64,000 nucleotides of DNA. Origin: Coprococcus comes ATCC 27758 (GTDB lineage Bacteria; Bacillota; Clostridia; Lachnospirales; Lachnospiraceae). The notes below the pieces were generated by a model that saw only the letters and a list, made by a program, of their open reading frames with translations, was not told where the DNA came from and did no database searches. The position numbers were made by a program, and so were the translations under genes. This document shows, piece after piece, positions 27,445-35,719 of this stretch (position 1 is its first letter; every line of letters begins with the position of its first letter). The DNA lies in assembly GCF_025149785.1 (NCBI RefSeq), contig NZ_CP102277.1, forward strand, positions 1,302,001 through 1,366,000, read 5' to 3'.

Positions 27445-27510
27445 GGGAGCGGAAGCTCCCTGTGCTGCTCGAATGAATCACACACCTCTTTGTGGTGAGT
27501 AGCAGGCAAC
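27445..27510 (+). repeat. Structured repeat element, copy B (downstream of the second VanZ gene)
   Basis: GGGAGC-GGAA-GCTCCC hairpin (27445-27460), then ACCTCTTTGTGG and AGGCAAC up to 27510. It is the shorter relative of the element at 22331-22481; each sits after one VanZ/nucleotidyltransferase block. Confidence 0.5.
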
Positions 27511-27574
27511 GATCTAAGAATCAGGGATCCGGTGATCGGCTGAGATGTGAAGGAATTGAGAGGAGGAATAGCTC

Positions 27575-28273
27575 ATGCATGTGTATAAAGAACTCAGTTT
27601 TGTTGGAAATAAACCGGGATTAGACAGCTTGGCAAAAAATATATATACTGTGTTTCCTATGAATTGGATTAAGCCAAAACGTAATCAGATGTTGAAAGAT
27701 TATATTCTTGCTGATTATGTTGGAGATCAAGCTCCTCATGCTGAAGTCTCAATTTATTATGGAAAAGATACCTGGCGTGACGGATATGTTAAGGTTTGTA
27801 ATATTGTTCCACTACAAAAGAACCAACTAACTATTGAGGAATATAATCAGTTACTTGATTTGTTTTATAATGATATAGCTAAAGTGTATGGTCAAACACA
27901 TGATGATATTAAAGTTGTCGGACCGTCATCGGGTCGTTTTAACCCACTTGATTATATTTCTGAATCGGCACTAAATAAATTAACTTTATTTTGTAATGCT
28001 GCAAATAAGTCTACTGGTTCATCGCATCCTTGTGATGAGGAACGTTGGTTTGATTTTATCTGTCAGACAGTGGATGATGGAAGAGTATTTGATTATGATA
28101 CCTTGTCTAAATTTTTACAAGATGAGGAGTATTGGGGAAAGAAGGAAAAAGAATTTTTAGGTGTAATTGGACAGTTTGCATGGAGTGAAGAGAATGCGGA
28201 GGAACTTGCATCTGAGTACGATAACTATGTTCGGATTCTTCAGTACTATAAGAAAACAAGACTGGGAGAATAA
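27575..28273 (+). CDS. Uncharacterised protein, first gene of a coupled two-gene module
   Basis: A 232-residue soluble-looking protein with no motif I recognise. Visible features: aromatic-rich N-terminal half (AEVSIYYGKDTWRDGYVK), VVGPSSGRFNPLDYISES in the centre, then SHPCDEERWFDFICQTVDDG, and an acidic C-terminus. GAGAGGAGG lies upstream of ATG 27575. Its stop and the next start share one base, so the two are made together. AT-rich composition and position in an accessory island next to an IS element suggest horizontal transfer. No function is assigned. Confidence 0.6.
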   Translation: MHVYKELSFVGNKPGLDSLAKNIYTVFPMNWIKPKRNQMLKDYILADYVGDQAPHAEVSIYYGKDTWRDGYVKVCNIVPLQKNQLTIEEYNQLLDLFYNDIAKVYGQTHDDIKVVGPSSGRFNPLDYISESALNKLTLFCNAANKSTGSSHPCDEERWFDFICQTVDDGRVFDYDTLSKFLQDEEYWGKKEKEFLGVIGQFAWSEENAEELASEYDNYVRILQYYKKTRLGE

Positions 28274-28770
28274 TGGGCATGTTGGATGTTGTTTTGACAA
28301 TTATTAACGTGATACTTGCAGTTGTTTCCGCTCTTGGAGCATGGAATTCAATTAAATATTTTCGGAAAAGCAAGAATCTTACAATTTTTGCACAGACAAA
28401 CAAAGCATTAGTTGAAGTACAAAAAATGTTAATAAAGTTACCAGAAGCATTGTCTGCTTCAAATTCTTCGAGACGGGGAAAGAAAGGACTTAGCTTACAT
28501 AATACTTTATGCGATATCGGACAGGAACTTAATGCAAATTTGACTGAAATCAATTCAAATATACCAACAGAATATTCAGATGCGATTCGTCAATTACAGA
28601 ATAAGGATGGATTTAACTTGCAGGCCTATATTAATTCGTATATTAGTGGCGAGGCAGTACAGAACAATGGTATTGATTCAGATGATTTCAATGTTTGTCA
28701 GGCGAGGCTTTTGGAAATACAAGACTATCTGAAAAAAGCGGCACTGGAAACAGAAGAGAAATTGAAATAA
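28273..28770 (+). CDS. Uncharacterised small membrane-anchored protein, second gene of the module
   Basis: A 165-residue protein. One hydrophobic segment (about residues 4-24: MLDVVLTIINVILAVVSALG is its core) is followed by a short basic stretch and a long helical, probably coiled-coil region, so the bulk should face the cytoplasm. It is coupled to the preceding gene by a one-base overlap. A soluble partner plus membrane-anchored helical protein is a layout seen in some defence or signalling modules, but nothing in the sequence proves this. Confidence 0.6.
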   Translation: MGMLDVVLTIINVILAVVSALGAWNSIKYFRKSKNLTIFAQTNKALVEVQKMLIKLPEALSASNSSRRGKKGLSLHNTLCDIGQELNANLTEINSNIPTEYSDAIRQLQNKDGFNLQAYINSYISGEAVQNNGIDSDDFNVCQARLLEIQDYLKKAALETEEKLK

Positions 28771-28844
28771 AAATACACCAGAAGTTATATTCGCTGATTA
28801 CAGTGCTATACTTAAACAACTATAAAAGGAAAGAGGTTATCACC

Positions 28845-29177
28845 ATGCCCAGAACGAAAGGCAGCAAAAACCGTCCCAAAACCAATACTACCAAAGACTA
28901 CGCATTCCAGATTGCGGAGAAGCAAGAGACTATTGCGTCTCTGAATACCGAGATCGCATCCATCCAGAAAGCGATCGAAGAGCAGAAGAACACACTGAAA
29001 GAGTAGAAGACTGCTTTGAAGAAGACCGAAAAAGAAGTGGCATCCTTGGAAGCAAAGAAGGCAAAGGCAGATGCTAAGGCCGCTGGAGAAGCTAAGAAGA
29101 TCGAAGCCGAGAGTGTGGTTAAGAAATTATTAGCCAGCGGCATGAGTGCGGATGAGATTCTCGAAAAATTGAAATAA
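28845..29177 (+). pseudogene. Small coiled-coil protein gene with in-frame TAG (nonsense mutation)
   Basis: ATG 28845 (GAGG at 28833-28836) opens a frame starting MPRTKGSKNRPKTNTTKDYA and then a heptad-like coil. A TAG at 29004-29006 stops it after 53 residues. The same frame continues without another stop for 56 codons with the same Lys/Glu/Ala-rich coil (KKTEKEVASLEAKKAKADAK) and a C-terminal SGMSADEILEKLK, ending at TAA 29175-29177, just before a terminator. The intact form would have about 110 residues. AT-hook-like N-terminal residues and the coil suggest a DNA-associated small protein; the function is unknown. Confidence 0.65.
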
Positions 29178-29183
29178 GATCGG

Positions 29184-29228
29184 CCGTGTGGACAAACTGA
29201 ACTCCAGAAGTTCACACGGTATTTTTTG
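29184..29228 (+). terminator. Rho-independent terminator after the coiled-coil gene
   Basis: CCGTGTG (29184-29190) pairs with CACACGG (29213-29219), followed by TATTTTTTG. Confidence 0.82.
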
Positions 29229-29297
29229 AAGGCTGCTATATAGTTTATAACGGAAATAAAAGAAGAACAAAAATAAAAGAAATGGAGCGTGAAAAAA

Positions 29298-29681
29298 ATG
29301 AACTTATCTAAAATACACCACATCGCGATCATCGTATCCGACTACGAAGTCGCAAAGGAGTTCTATGTGAACAAGCTGGGCTTCTCTGTTATCAGAGAAA
29401 ACTACCGTCCAGAGCGTAAAGATTGGAAGCTAGATCTGCGTGTTAACGAAAACACAGAGCTGGAGATTTTCGCTGAGGAAAATCCTCCGAAGCGTGTGAA
29501 CCGCCCGGAGGCCTGTGGGCTGCGTCATCTTGCGTTCTGCGTTGATAGCGTGGAACAGACGGTGAAAGAACTAGCAGAGGTTGGGATTGAATGTGAGCCA
29601 ATCCGTGTTGACGATTATACCGGCAAGAAGATGACTTTCTTCCATGACCCGGATGGACTGCCACTGGAGCTACATGAGTAA
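29298..29681 (+). CDS. VOC family protein (glyoxalase/dioxygenase superfamily, SMU1112c/YaeR-like)
   Basis: A 127-residue vicinal-oxygen-chelate protein with two beta-alpha-beta-beta-beta modules. The metal-site signature begins KIHHIAIIVSDYEVAKEFYV, with RHLAFCVDSVEQTV in the middle and MTFFHDPDGLPLELHE at the end (Glu ligand). It resembles the SMU1112c/YaeR subgroup, possibly a lyase or detoxification enzyme; the substrate is unknown. ATG 29298 follows GGAG (29284-29287). The next gene starts inside its last codons. Confidence 0.85.
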   Translation: MNLSKIHHIAIIVSDYEVAKEFYVNKLGFSVIRENYRPERKDWKLDLRVNENTELEIFAEENPPKRVNRPEACGLRHLAFCVDSVEQTVKELAEVGIECEPIRVDDYTGKKMTFFHDPDGLPLELHE

Positions 29682-30057
29682 AATGAAGAAAACAAGAAAA
29701 CCAGGCGGCGGCCGGAAGAAGCTGAAGCCGGAGTACGATGCCGGGAAGAATCTGAAAGAGCAGATGGAAAGTGCTGTGGCACTTTATGATTCTGAGATGT
29801 CCTTGCAGGCCATCGGCGAAGAACTGGGATTAAATCCAATCAAAGTAAGAAAGCTGCTCATCACGGCCGGTGTGTATGAATCTGAAGTGGCGGAGAAGGT
29901 GCAAGCTACCTTTCAAGAATACCGTGAAACACAAGACTACAAAACCTCCATACTCTCAACTGCAAACACTCTGAAACTTTCCAAAGCCTCCGTCACCTCG
30001 TACTTGCCATATCGGAAAGGTGTGTACTTCACAAGCACAGCAGAAAAAGGGAAGATC
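29674..30057 (+). pseudogene. HTH-domain protein, N-terminal part (gene split by the IS21 element)
   Basis: Residues 1-128 of a clostridial helix-turn-helix protein. The N-terminus is basic (KKTRKPGGGRKKLK), then SLQAIGEELGLNPIKVRKLL forms one HTH and LKLSKASVTSYLPYRKGVY a second. The frame runs into the IS21 left end and stops at TGA 30058-30060, which is the first IS codon. The missing C-terminal part lies at 32626-33051. Joining the two at the target duplication AGATC restores one frame of 269 residues. It probably acts as a DNA-binding regulator of a mobile or phage-derived region. It overlaps the VOC gene by 8 bases. Confidence 0.78.
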
Positions 30058-30213
30058 TGATTATTCCGGGGCTCTCTGAGCCACCTGTCCGGACTTTGAG
30101 AGCCATATATTCCGGTAATTCAGAGCCACCTTATTGGGCTCTATTACATATATTTCCTTTATACTGTAAAGACACACCCTTGGTGTGAATACAGATAAAG
30201 GAGGTCGTAAGTT

Positions 30214-31758
30214 ATGACCAAGTATCGTGAAATCCTACGCTTGAAAAGCTTAGGATTCAGTGAGAGGAACATCGCACAGAGTTGCGGTGTATCCAGAAAC
30301 ACAGTCGCCAAGGTTTTGAAAAAAGCAGCGGAAATCAATCTTTCATGGCCGCTGGATTTTGACATGACCGACAGTGCACTAGAGGAGCTGATGTTTCCTA
30401 AAGATAAGTCGGCAACGAATAAACGTATGCCAAACTTTAACTACATCCGCAAAGAACTTCTGCGGAACGGCGTAAACAAAAAGCTTCTCTGGGTAGAATA
30501 CTGTGAGGAGTGCCGCATGAACAGCGAAGAGCCTCTAATGTATTCTCAGTTCTGCTACTACATCCAGAAGGATGAAGAAAAACGCAGGGCTACCATGCAT
30601 ATCCCTAGAAAACCAGGTGAACAGATTGAAGTTGACTGGGCAGGTGACCCTGCTCACATCATTGATCCGGACACCGGAGAAATAACAGATGCATGGATAT
30701 TTGTAGGTGTATTAACTTACAGTCAGTATGCTTTTGTAAAAGCATATATGAATGAGAAAACTGACAACTGGATCAAAGCTCATATCCAGATGTTTGATTT
30801 CTTTGGCGGTGTCACACCTATGCTCGTTTCTGATAACTGCACAACCGCAGTGAATCATAAAAAGAGTGACTGGTACAACACTGCCTTAAACACAACTTAT
30901 CATGAGATGGCAGAACATTACAATCTTGCCATCCTTCCGGCCAGAGTCCGGAAACCCAAAGATAAACCGAATGTAGAGGGATCGGTAGGAAAGATATCCA
31001 CATGGATAACAGCAGCCCTTCGCAATGAACAGTTTTTCTCTCTTGCAGAATTGAATGCTTCAATCCGTGAAAAACTGGATGCCTACAACGCCCGTAAATT
31101 CCAGAAAAAGGAATGTAGCAGACTCAGTTTATTTCTTGGGGAAGAAATGCCATTACTGGCTCCGTTGCCTGCTACACCTTTTGAACTGGCTGAGTGGAAA
31201 CAAGCCACCGTCCAGTTTAACTATCACATCGCAGTAGACAGAATGTTCTACTCCGTGCCTTATCAGTATATCAAAAATAAAGTTGATGTGCGTATAACAG
31301 ATACAACGGTTGAAATATTTTATAATCACAATCGTATTGCCTCTCACAGACGACTCTATGGAAGAAGCAGTCAGTATTCTACAGTGACAGAACATATGCC
31401 GCAGGAACACCAGAAATATCTGGAATGGAACGGTGACCGGTTCCGTAAGTGGGCTGATTCGATTGGAATTAACACAAGTAAGGTTGTCGATGCAATACTT
31501 ACCTCCGGCAGGATTGAACAGCAATCCTACAGAAGCTGCATGGGATTACTGAAACTGGCAGAAAAATATTCGCCAGAAAAGCTGGAACAGGTCTGCGCTA
31601 AGGCGCTCTCTTATTCCGGTAAACCCAGCTATAAAAGTATCAAAAATCTATTGGTTGCAACAAAGGATGCACCTGATACCGAATCAGAATCATCTCAAGT
31701 AGAAAAACCACACGGCATAACCAGAGGAGCCAAATACTATGGAGGTAAACAATCATGA
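30214..31758 (+). CDS. istA: IS21 family transposase IstA
   Basis: A 514-residue transposase. An N-terminal HTH (KSLGFSERNIAQSCGVSRNTVAKVL) is followed by a DDE integrase core: D in VDWAGDPAH, D in MLVSDNCTTAV and E in KPNVEGSVGKI. AAAGGAGG (30197-30204) precedes ATG 30214. It catalyses strand transfer of the element with IstB. No lesion is seen. Confidence 0.95.
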   Translation: MTKYREILRLKSLGFSERNIAQSCGVSRNTVAKVLKKAAEINLSWPLDFDMTDSALEELMFPKDKSATNKRMPNFNYIRKELLRNGVNKKLLWVEYCEECRMNSEEPLMYSQFCYYIQKDEEKRRATMHIPRKPGEQIEVDWAGDPAHIIDPDTGEITDAWIFVGVLTYSQYAFVKAYMNEKTDNWIKAHIQMFDFFGGVTPMLVSDNCTTAVNHKKSDWYNTALNTTYHEMAEHYNLAILPARVRKPKDKPNVEGSVGKISTWITAALRNEQFFSLAELNASIREKLDAYNARKFQKKECSRLSLFLGEEMPLLAPLPATPFELAEWKQATVQFNYHIAVDRMFYSVPYQYIKNKVDVRITDTTVEIFYNHNRIASHRRLYGRSSQYSTVTEHMPQEHQKYLEWNGDRFRKWADSIGINTSKVVDAILTSGRIEQQSYRSCMGLLKLAEKYSPEKLEQVCAKALSYSGKPSYKSIKNLLVATKDAPDTESESSQVEKPHGITRGAKYYGGKQS

Positions 31759-32531
31759 CAAATCAAAGTACAATCGATAAACTTATTGAAATGCGTCTGA
31801 CTGCTATGGCAGATGCATTCCGCATCCAGATGGATGATCCTGCAATGAAGGAAGTTCCATTCGAAGATCGCTTCGGTATGCTTGTTGATGTCGAGTATAG
31901 CAACCGTAAAAACAATCGTCTGAAAAGGCTGATCCGCCAGGCTGAGTTTGAACAGCCAGATGCCAGCATCGCAGCGATCGATTACCATTCTGGACGAAAG
32001 CTGAACAAAGCACTAATCAACCGTCTGGCAACCTGTGAATACATTACAGAATACCGGAACATCTTTATTACTGGAGCAACCGGAAGTGGTAAAACTTATA
32101 TGGCCTGTGCCTTTGGCATGGAAGCATGCAAGCACTATTACTCAGTACGGTATGTACGGCTTCCTGATCTATTATTGGACTTACAGGCTGCCAGGGACAA
32201 TGGAACTTTCTCGAATGTCCTGAAGAAATATACCAAGCCAATAGTACTGATCCTTGATGAGTGGCTGCTTCTTAAACTGACCGAAGCTGAAGCCAGAAAT
32301 CTTTTTGAACTGATACATAAAAGACGTAAAAAATCTTCAACAATCTTTTGTTCTCAGTTCCGTGAAAGTGAATGGTACCAGCAAATCTGTGATGGTGAAA
32401 GTACTCTTGCCGATGCTATCATGGATCGTATTTCGTATGATTCCTATAAAATCGATATTGAAAGTGTTGACCCAGCTAAAGACCTCTCTATGAGAGAAGT
32501 ATATGGACTGGATCCAGCAATGGCAAAGTAA
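31755..32531 (+). CDS. istB: IS21 family helper ATPase IstB
   Basis: A 258-residue AAA+ ATPase related to DnaC. Walker A is ITGATGSGKTYMACAFG and Walker B is VLILDEWLL. It binds DNA and assembles the transposition complex with IstA, governing target choice. It starts inside the istA stop (ATGA). Confidence 0.95.
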   Translation: MTNQSTIDKLIEMRLTAMADAFRIQMDDPAMKEVPFEDRFGMLVDVEYSNRKNNRLKRLIRQAEFEQPDASIAAIDYHSGRKLNKALINRLATCEYITEYRNIFITGATGSGKTYMACAFGMEACKHYYSVRYVRLPDLLLDLQAARDNGTFSNVLKKYTKPIVLILDEWLLLKLTEAEARNLFELIHKRRKKSSTIFCSQFRESEWYQQICDGESTLADAIMDRISYDSYKIDIESVDPAKDLSMREVYGLDPAMAK

Positions 32532-32625
32532 CTTAATAAACAAACTGAGGTGGCTCCGTTAGTCCGGACAGGTGGCTCTCGCCACACCGGACTGGCGGCT
32601 CTGCCGCACCGTAATATTCAAGATC

Positions 32626-33051
32626 AGTGTCGGAGCAGAGCGGCAGCGGAGATACAGAACAATGAAGCGGTGGAGGGCCGATCCGACAGAAGAAAACTTC
32701 TGGGGTGTGGTTCTGGCCTATACTGGAGTAAAATTTAAGACCTACTCCGGGTTGCCATTCTCTTACGAAATTAAAAAAGGCAGGAATGGAGCGTACACGA
32801 AAGAGCTGTGGATCGACCGCCGGGAGAAGAGTAAAAGTCTGGCGTGGAGTTCAGTGCTGCTGGCACTGAAGAATATTAAAGAAGAAGTAGTAGAGAGACC
32901 CAAAGCTCTGGGCGATATTCGAGGCGTGACCTACATATACGGAATGTTCTATCGGTTCGGGCTAATCGATGTGCCGGACGAAGTGAAGGAGAAGATGGGT
33001 CATCCGAAAAACCGCAAAAAACAGGTTGCTATGTACAGAAGTGTGCGGTAA
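32626..33051 (+). pseudogene. HTH-domain protein, C-terminal part (other half of the IS21-split gene)
   Basis: The frame entering from the IS right end reads SVGAERQRRYRT, then FWGVVLAYTGVKFKTYSGLPFSY (19 of these form the conserved block), KKGRNGAYTKELWIDRREKSK and GDIRGVTYIYGMFYRFGLID. It is the conserved C-terminal domain that in related clostridial proteins follows the HTH domain directly. It has no start of its own; the open frame that reaches it begins inside IS sequence at 32572. Removing the element and one AGATC copy fuses ...KGK-I with S-V-G... without a frame change. Confidence 0.78.
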
Positions 33052-33111
33052 TATGTGCCATAACTGAGGATGTGAATTTCAGTTGGAAAGGATGGCAGCA
33101 TTATAGAAAAA

Positions 33112-33459
33112 TTGAAGGAAATGCTGGAGAAGTATTTGAAGAAAACGGAACCGGAGTATTATCCGCCAGTGGAGAATCTGCTGGATCTGATCTGCGAGCA
33201 TTACACGGAGAACAACCCAGTAGAGAAAAACACAGTTGCCGGGAAAGCAGCAAAGGCCAAGGAAAAGGAGCTGGAAGAGTGGCTGAGAGGGCTGGATGGA
33301 ATGGATAGGCTCGTAGATGACTACGTCGGAGATAAGATTCCGCTTTGGGAGAAGATCATGGACCGACAGGGAACGGTGTGCTGTGCATGGGAAAAGACCG
33401 CTTTTGAGGAAGGCCTGAAAGTAGGAATTCGGCTCATGATGGAAGTGTATAGTTTGTGA
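33112..33459 (+). CDS. DUF6809-like small protein, start uncertain
   Basis: About 115 residues. EYYPPVENLLDLICEHYTENNP is the front of the pattern, ending with AFEEGLKVGIRLMMEVYSL, which resembles small conserved proteins of mobile regions (DUF6809). The frame is open from 33076; possible starts are TTG 33112, ATG 33124 or a rare ATT near 33076. The nearby ATG 33092 is in another frame and hits TAG after four codons, so a small indel near the 5' end is possible. No function is known. Confidence 0.5.
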   Translation: MKEMLEKYLKKTEPEYYPPVENLLDLICEHYTENNPVEKNTVAGKAAKAKEKELEEWLRGLDGMDRLVDDYVGDKIPLWEKIMDRQGTVCCAWEKTAFEEGLKVGIRLMMEVYSL

Positions 33460-33474
33460 TGGAAATAAAGTGAA

Positions 33475-33785
33475 CAAGAAGATCATAACCGGCCATCTTG
33501 TTTGAATACTCATAGTAATTATCTTCACTATGCGCATGGGCGGATTCTTGAAGCAGATAATTCGCACGGATATATTTAACAGTCCTCATTTGATGTAGTG
33601 CTGTGACGCAAAGTGCACATGCAACATGCGTTTTGCCAGCTCCTGCTCCACCTGTAATCAAAAGATTGTTCGGTTCATCGACCCAATCACCTTTAGCCAG
33701 TAATTCAATGACATGTGTGTTTAACTGCCTCTCTGGATCATAAAGAGAACTATCAAGGTCAGCTGCCGGATATTTTTGTGTTGCA
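33475..33785 (-). pseudogene. istB-like ATPase fragment (remnant of a second IS21-type element)
   Basis: Read on the minus strand, the frame gives SSLYDPERQLNTHVIELLA, the segment EPNNLLITGGAGAGKTHVAC with a Walker A motif, and TALHQMRTVKYIRANYLL. It then breaks off after EYSNKMAGYDLL, before Walker B. The N- and C-terminal parts and any istA are missing. Its sequence is not a copy of the istB at 31755, so an older, different IS21-like element once stood here. Confidence 0.7.
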
Positions 33786-33830
33786 AGTCAGTCGGACTTT
33801 GATCGATTCTAAAGGTTCGACTTATTTTAC

Positions 33831-33904
33831 TTGACTTTGCAGACTATCTGATTTATTTTACTCGTAAAGAAGTAACTTACGAGTTACTAACTCACGAGTA
33901 TAAT
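33831..33904 (+). promoter_or_regulatory. Promoter with operator-like inverted and direct repeats upstream of the DUF234 ATPase
   Basis: TTGACT (33831-33836), a 17-base spacer and TATTTT (33854-33859) form a plausible promoter. Immediately downstream ACTCGTAA (33860-33867) is inverted as TTACGAGT (33877-33884), and AACTTACGAGT (33874-33884) is repeated as AACTCACGAGT (33889-33899). TATAAT at 33899-33904 is an alternative -10. The arrangement suggests repressor binding over the start region. Confidence 0.55.
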
Positions 33905-33920
33905 TATTGGAGGTGAGCAG

Positions 33921-35318
33921 ATGAGTCAATTCTATTGCCGTGAGGATGAGCTGCGGAAACTGAATAAACGGTACGCAGGTGATAAGTTTGAGTGCATTGT
34001 CATCTACGGCAGACGGCGTGTTGGTAAAACGGCACTGATCAACGAGTTCTGCAAAGATAAGCCTACCATTTTCTTTTCTGCATTGAACACGACAGGAAAG
34101 GAAAATCTGGAAGCTCTCTCAAAGTCGATTATGAGTTTTGAGCGGCCGGATATGGAGACTGCACCGGAGTTCAGGTCCTATGATGCAGCTTTGGATGAGC
34201 TGACAGCACTTTCAAAGGAAAAGAGGATTGTCTTTGTCATTGATGAGTATCCTTATCTTGCAAAAGCAAAACCAGCTATTTCAGCGATGCTGCAGCACAT
34301 CATCGACCACAAATGGACAGAGTCCAAGATGTACCTGATTCTTTGCGGCTCCTCTATGAGCTTCATGGAGAGTCAGGTGCTTGGCAAGGAAAGTCCGTTG
34401 TATGGCAGACGTACTAGCCAGTTTAAGATTGAGCCGCTAGACTATAAAGAAACCGCTGTGTTCCACCCAAATCTGTCTGCAGAAGACAATTCCCTGATTT
34501 ATGGAATCACGGGAGGAGTTCCCCACTATATCAATAAGTTGGATGTGCGAGATAGTGTGGATGAAGCTCTGTTGGATAATTTCTTTGACCGCTCCAGCTA
34601 TCTGTATGAGGAACCGGGAAACTTACTGAAGCAGGAACTCCGGGAGCCGGCCATTTATAATGCAATCATTAAAGCGATTGCAGAAGGTGCTTCCCGGATG
34701 AACGATATCAAGATGAAGGTCGGCGAGGAAAACTCGGTCGTATCGAAGTACCTGAAAACGCTGATCGACCTTGGCATTGCTAAGAAAGAAACACCGATTA
34801 CAGAAAAACTGGGTAAGAAAACCATCTATCTGCTGGCTGATAACTTCTTCCGTTTCTGGTATCGGTTTGTGCCAATCAATATGAGTGCCATTGACTCTGA
34901 CAGAATTGCAAAGACCTATCCACACGCTGTAAAACAGTATCTTCCTGATTACATGGGTCTAATTTATGAGAAGATGTGTCAGGATTACCTGCTCTATTAT
35001 TCGGATAGTCTTCCTATTGAGCTGAGTGAAATCGGCCAGTGGTGGGGGACAGACCCGAAGAAGAAAAAGCAGATACAGATTGATATCGTCGGAACTCCTG
35101 TTGAGGGCAAAGACTATATCATCGGTTCATGCAAATACCGGAATGAGAAAATCGGTGTGGATGAACTCGATTTGATTCGGGATTATGCCTCAGTTTTTGG
35201 AAAGGGCAACAACTATCACTACTATATCTTCTCGAAAGGCGGATTCACAGATGAACTTCTTCAGGCACAAGAGCGAGGTGAAGTTCGGCTGATAACGTTG
35301 GAAGACCTTTACAAGTAA
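33921..35318 (+). CDS. ATP-binding protein, ATPase_2 plus DUF234 (predicted nuclease) domains
   Basis: A 465-residue protein. Walker A is IVIYGRRRVGKTALINEF (about residues 26-43) and Walker B is RIVFVIDEYPYLAKA. A sensor-like LILCGSSMSFMESQ, a winged-helix region (about 235-300: MNDIKMKVGEENSVVSKYLK) and C-terminal DUF234 with QIDIVGTPVEGKDYIIGSCK follow. The last fits a PD-(D/E)xK-type fold (D and K of IDIVG...SCKY). These are typical of archaeal/anaerobe ATPases of unknown role, often on mobile or toxin-like loci. GGAGGTG precedes ATG 33921; operator-like repeats lie just upstream and a terminator follows, so it is a single-gene unit. Confidence 0.83.
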   Translation: MSQFYCREDELRKLNKRYAGDKFECIVIYGRRRVGKTALINEFCKDKPTIFFSALNTTGKENLEALSKSIMSFERPDMETAPEFRSYDAALDELTALSKEKRIVFVIDEYPYLAKAKPAISAMLQHIIDHKWTESKMYLILCGSSMSFMESQVLGKESPLYGRRTSQFKIEPLDYKETAVFHPNLSAEDNSLIYGITGGVPHYINKLDVRDSVDEALLDNFFDRSSYLYEEPGNLLKQELREPAIYNAIIKAIAEGASRMNDIKMKVGEENSVVSKYLKTLIDLGIAKKETPITEKLGKKTIYLLADNFFRFWYRFVPINMSAIDSDRIAKTYPHAVKQYLPDYMGLIYEKMCQDYLLYYSDSLPIELSEIGQWWGTDPKKKKQIQIDIVGTPVEGKDYIIGSCKYRNEKIGVDELDLIRDYASVFGKGNNYHYYIFSKGGFTDELLQAQERGEVRLITLEDLYK

Positions 35319-35330
35319 AAATTCTAATCA

Positions 35331-35363
35331 ACCCTGCAGGTGAAAGCTGGCAGGGTATTTTTA
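35331..35363 (+). terminator. Rho-independent terminator after the DUF234 ATPase
   Basis: ACCCTGC (35331-35337) pairs with GCAGGGT (35350-35356), followed by ATTTTTAT. Confidence 0.85.
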
Positions 35364-35460
35364 TATCCATTTTTAGTCTGTCTGCTCGGTGCAGATGGGC
35401 TTTTCTTATGCCTGCGAGGAGGTGGTTACGCAAATAGCATCCAGAATCCAGGGCATTCTC

Positions 35461-35540
35461 TGGACTTAAATCCAATCAAAATAAGAAAACTGCTCATCAC
35501 GACAGGTGTGTACTTCCCAAGTACAGCAGCCAAATTATTC
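35461..35540 (+). pseudogene. Short remnant of an HTH gene related to the one at 29674
   Basis: The frame at 35463 reads DLNPIKIRKLLITTGVYFPS, nearly the same as the HTH region of the split gene (LNPIKVRKLLITAGVY), and the DNA matches closely over about 60 bases. No other part of that gene is found in the 350-base gap between the terminator at 35331 and the gene at 35720. The rest of this gap is AT-rich, with no further gene seen. Confidence 0.6.
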
Positions 35541-35719
35541 TGCTGTTCAAGCAAAGGTAAACGAACTTTTACATTAGTAACCTGATAGAAACAAAAGAGT
35601 GACAAACACATCAGAAAGCCTTACAATATAGGAAACACAGTTATCTTGGAACTATTAAAACAGTAATTTGGATTATAAATTACAGTATAATTAAAGATTA
35701 TGGAGAATAATAAACAGCT

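Larger units (their letters stand above)
30058..32620 (+). mobile_element. IS21-family insertion sequence, complete, with 5-bp target duplication
   Basis: A 2,563-bp element. The left end starts TGATTATTCCGG (30058); the right end, read on the other strand, starts TGAATATTACGG (from 32620), so the termini are TG...CA imperfect inverted repeats. Further repeats of GAGCCACCTGTCCGGACT lie inside both ends, as in IS21 multiple terminal repeats. AGATC flanks both sides (30053-30057 and 32621-32625), a target duplication in the 4-8 bp range for the family. istA and istB overlap by 4 bases. Both genes look intact, so the element may be active. Confidence 0.92.

Noticed and set aside
33072-33308. 78-codon frame starting MNFSWKGWQHY
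   Set aside because: It overlaps the better-supported DUF6809-like frame, and its composition looks like an out-of-frame translation.
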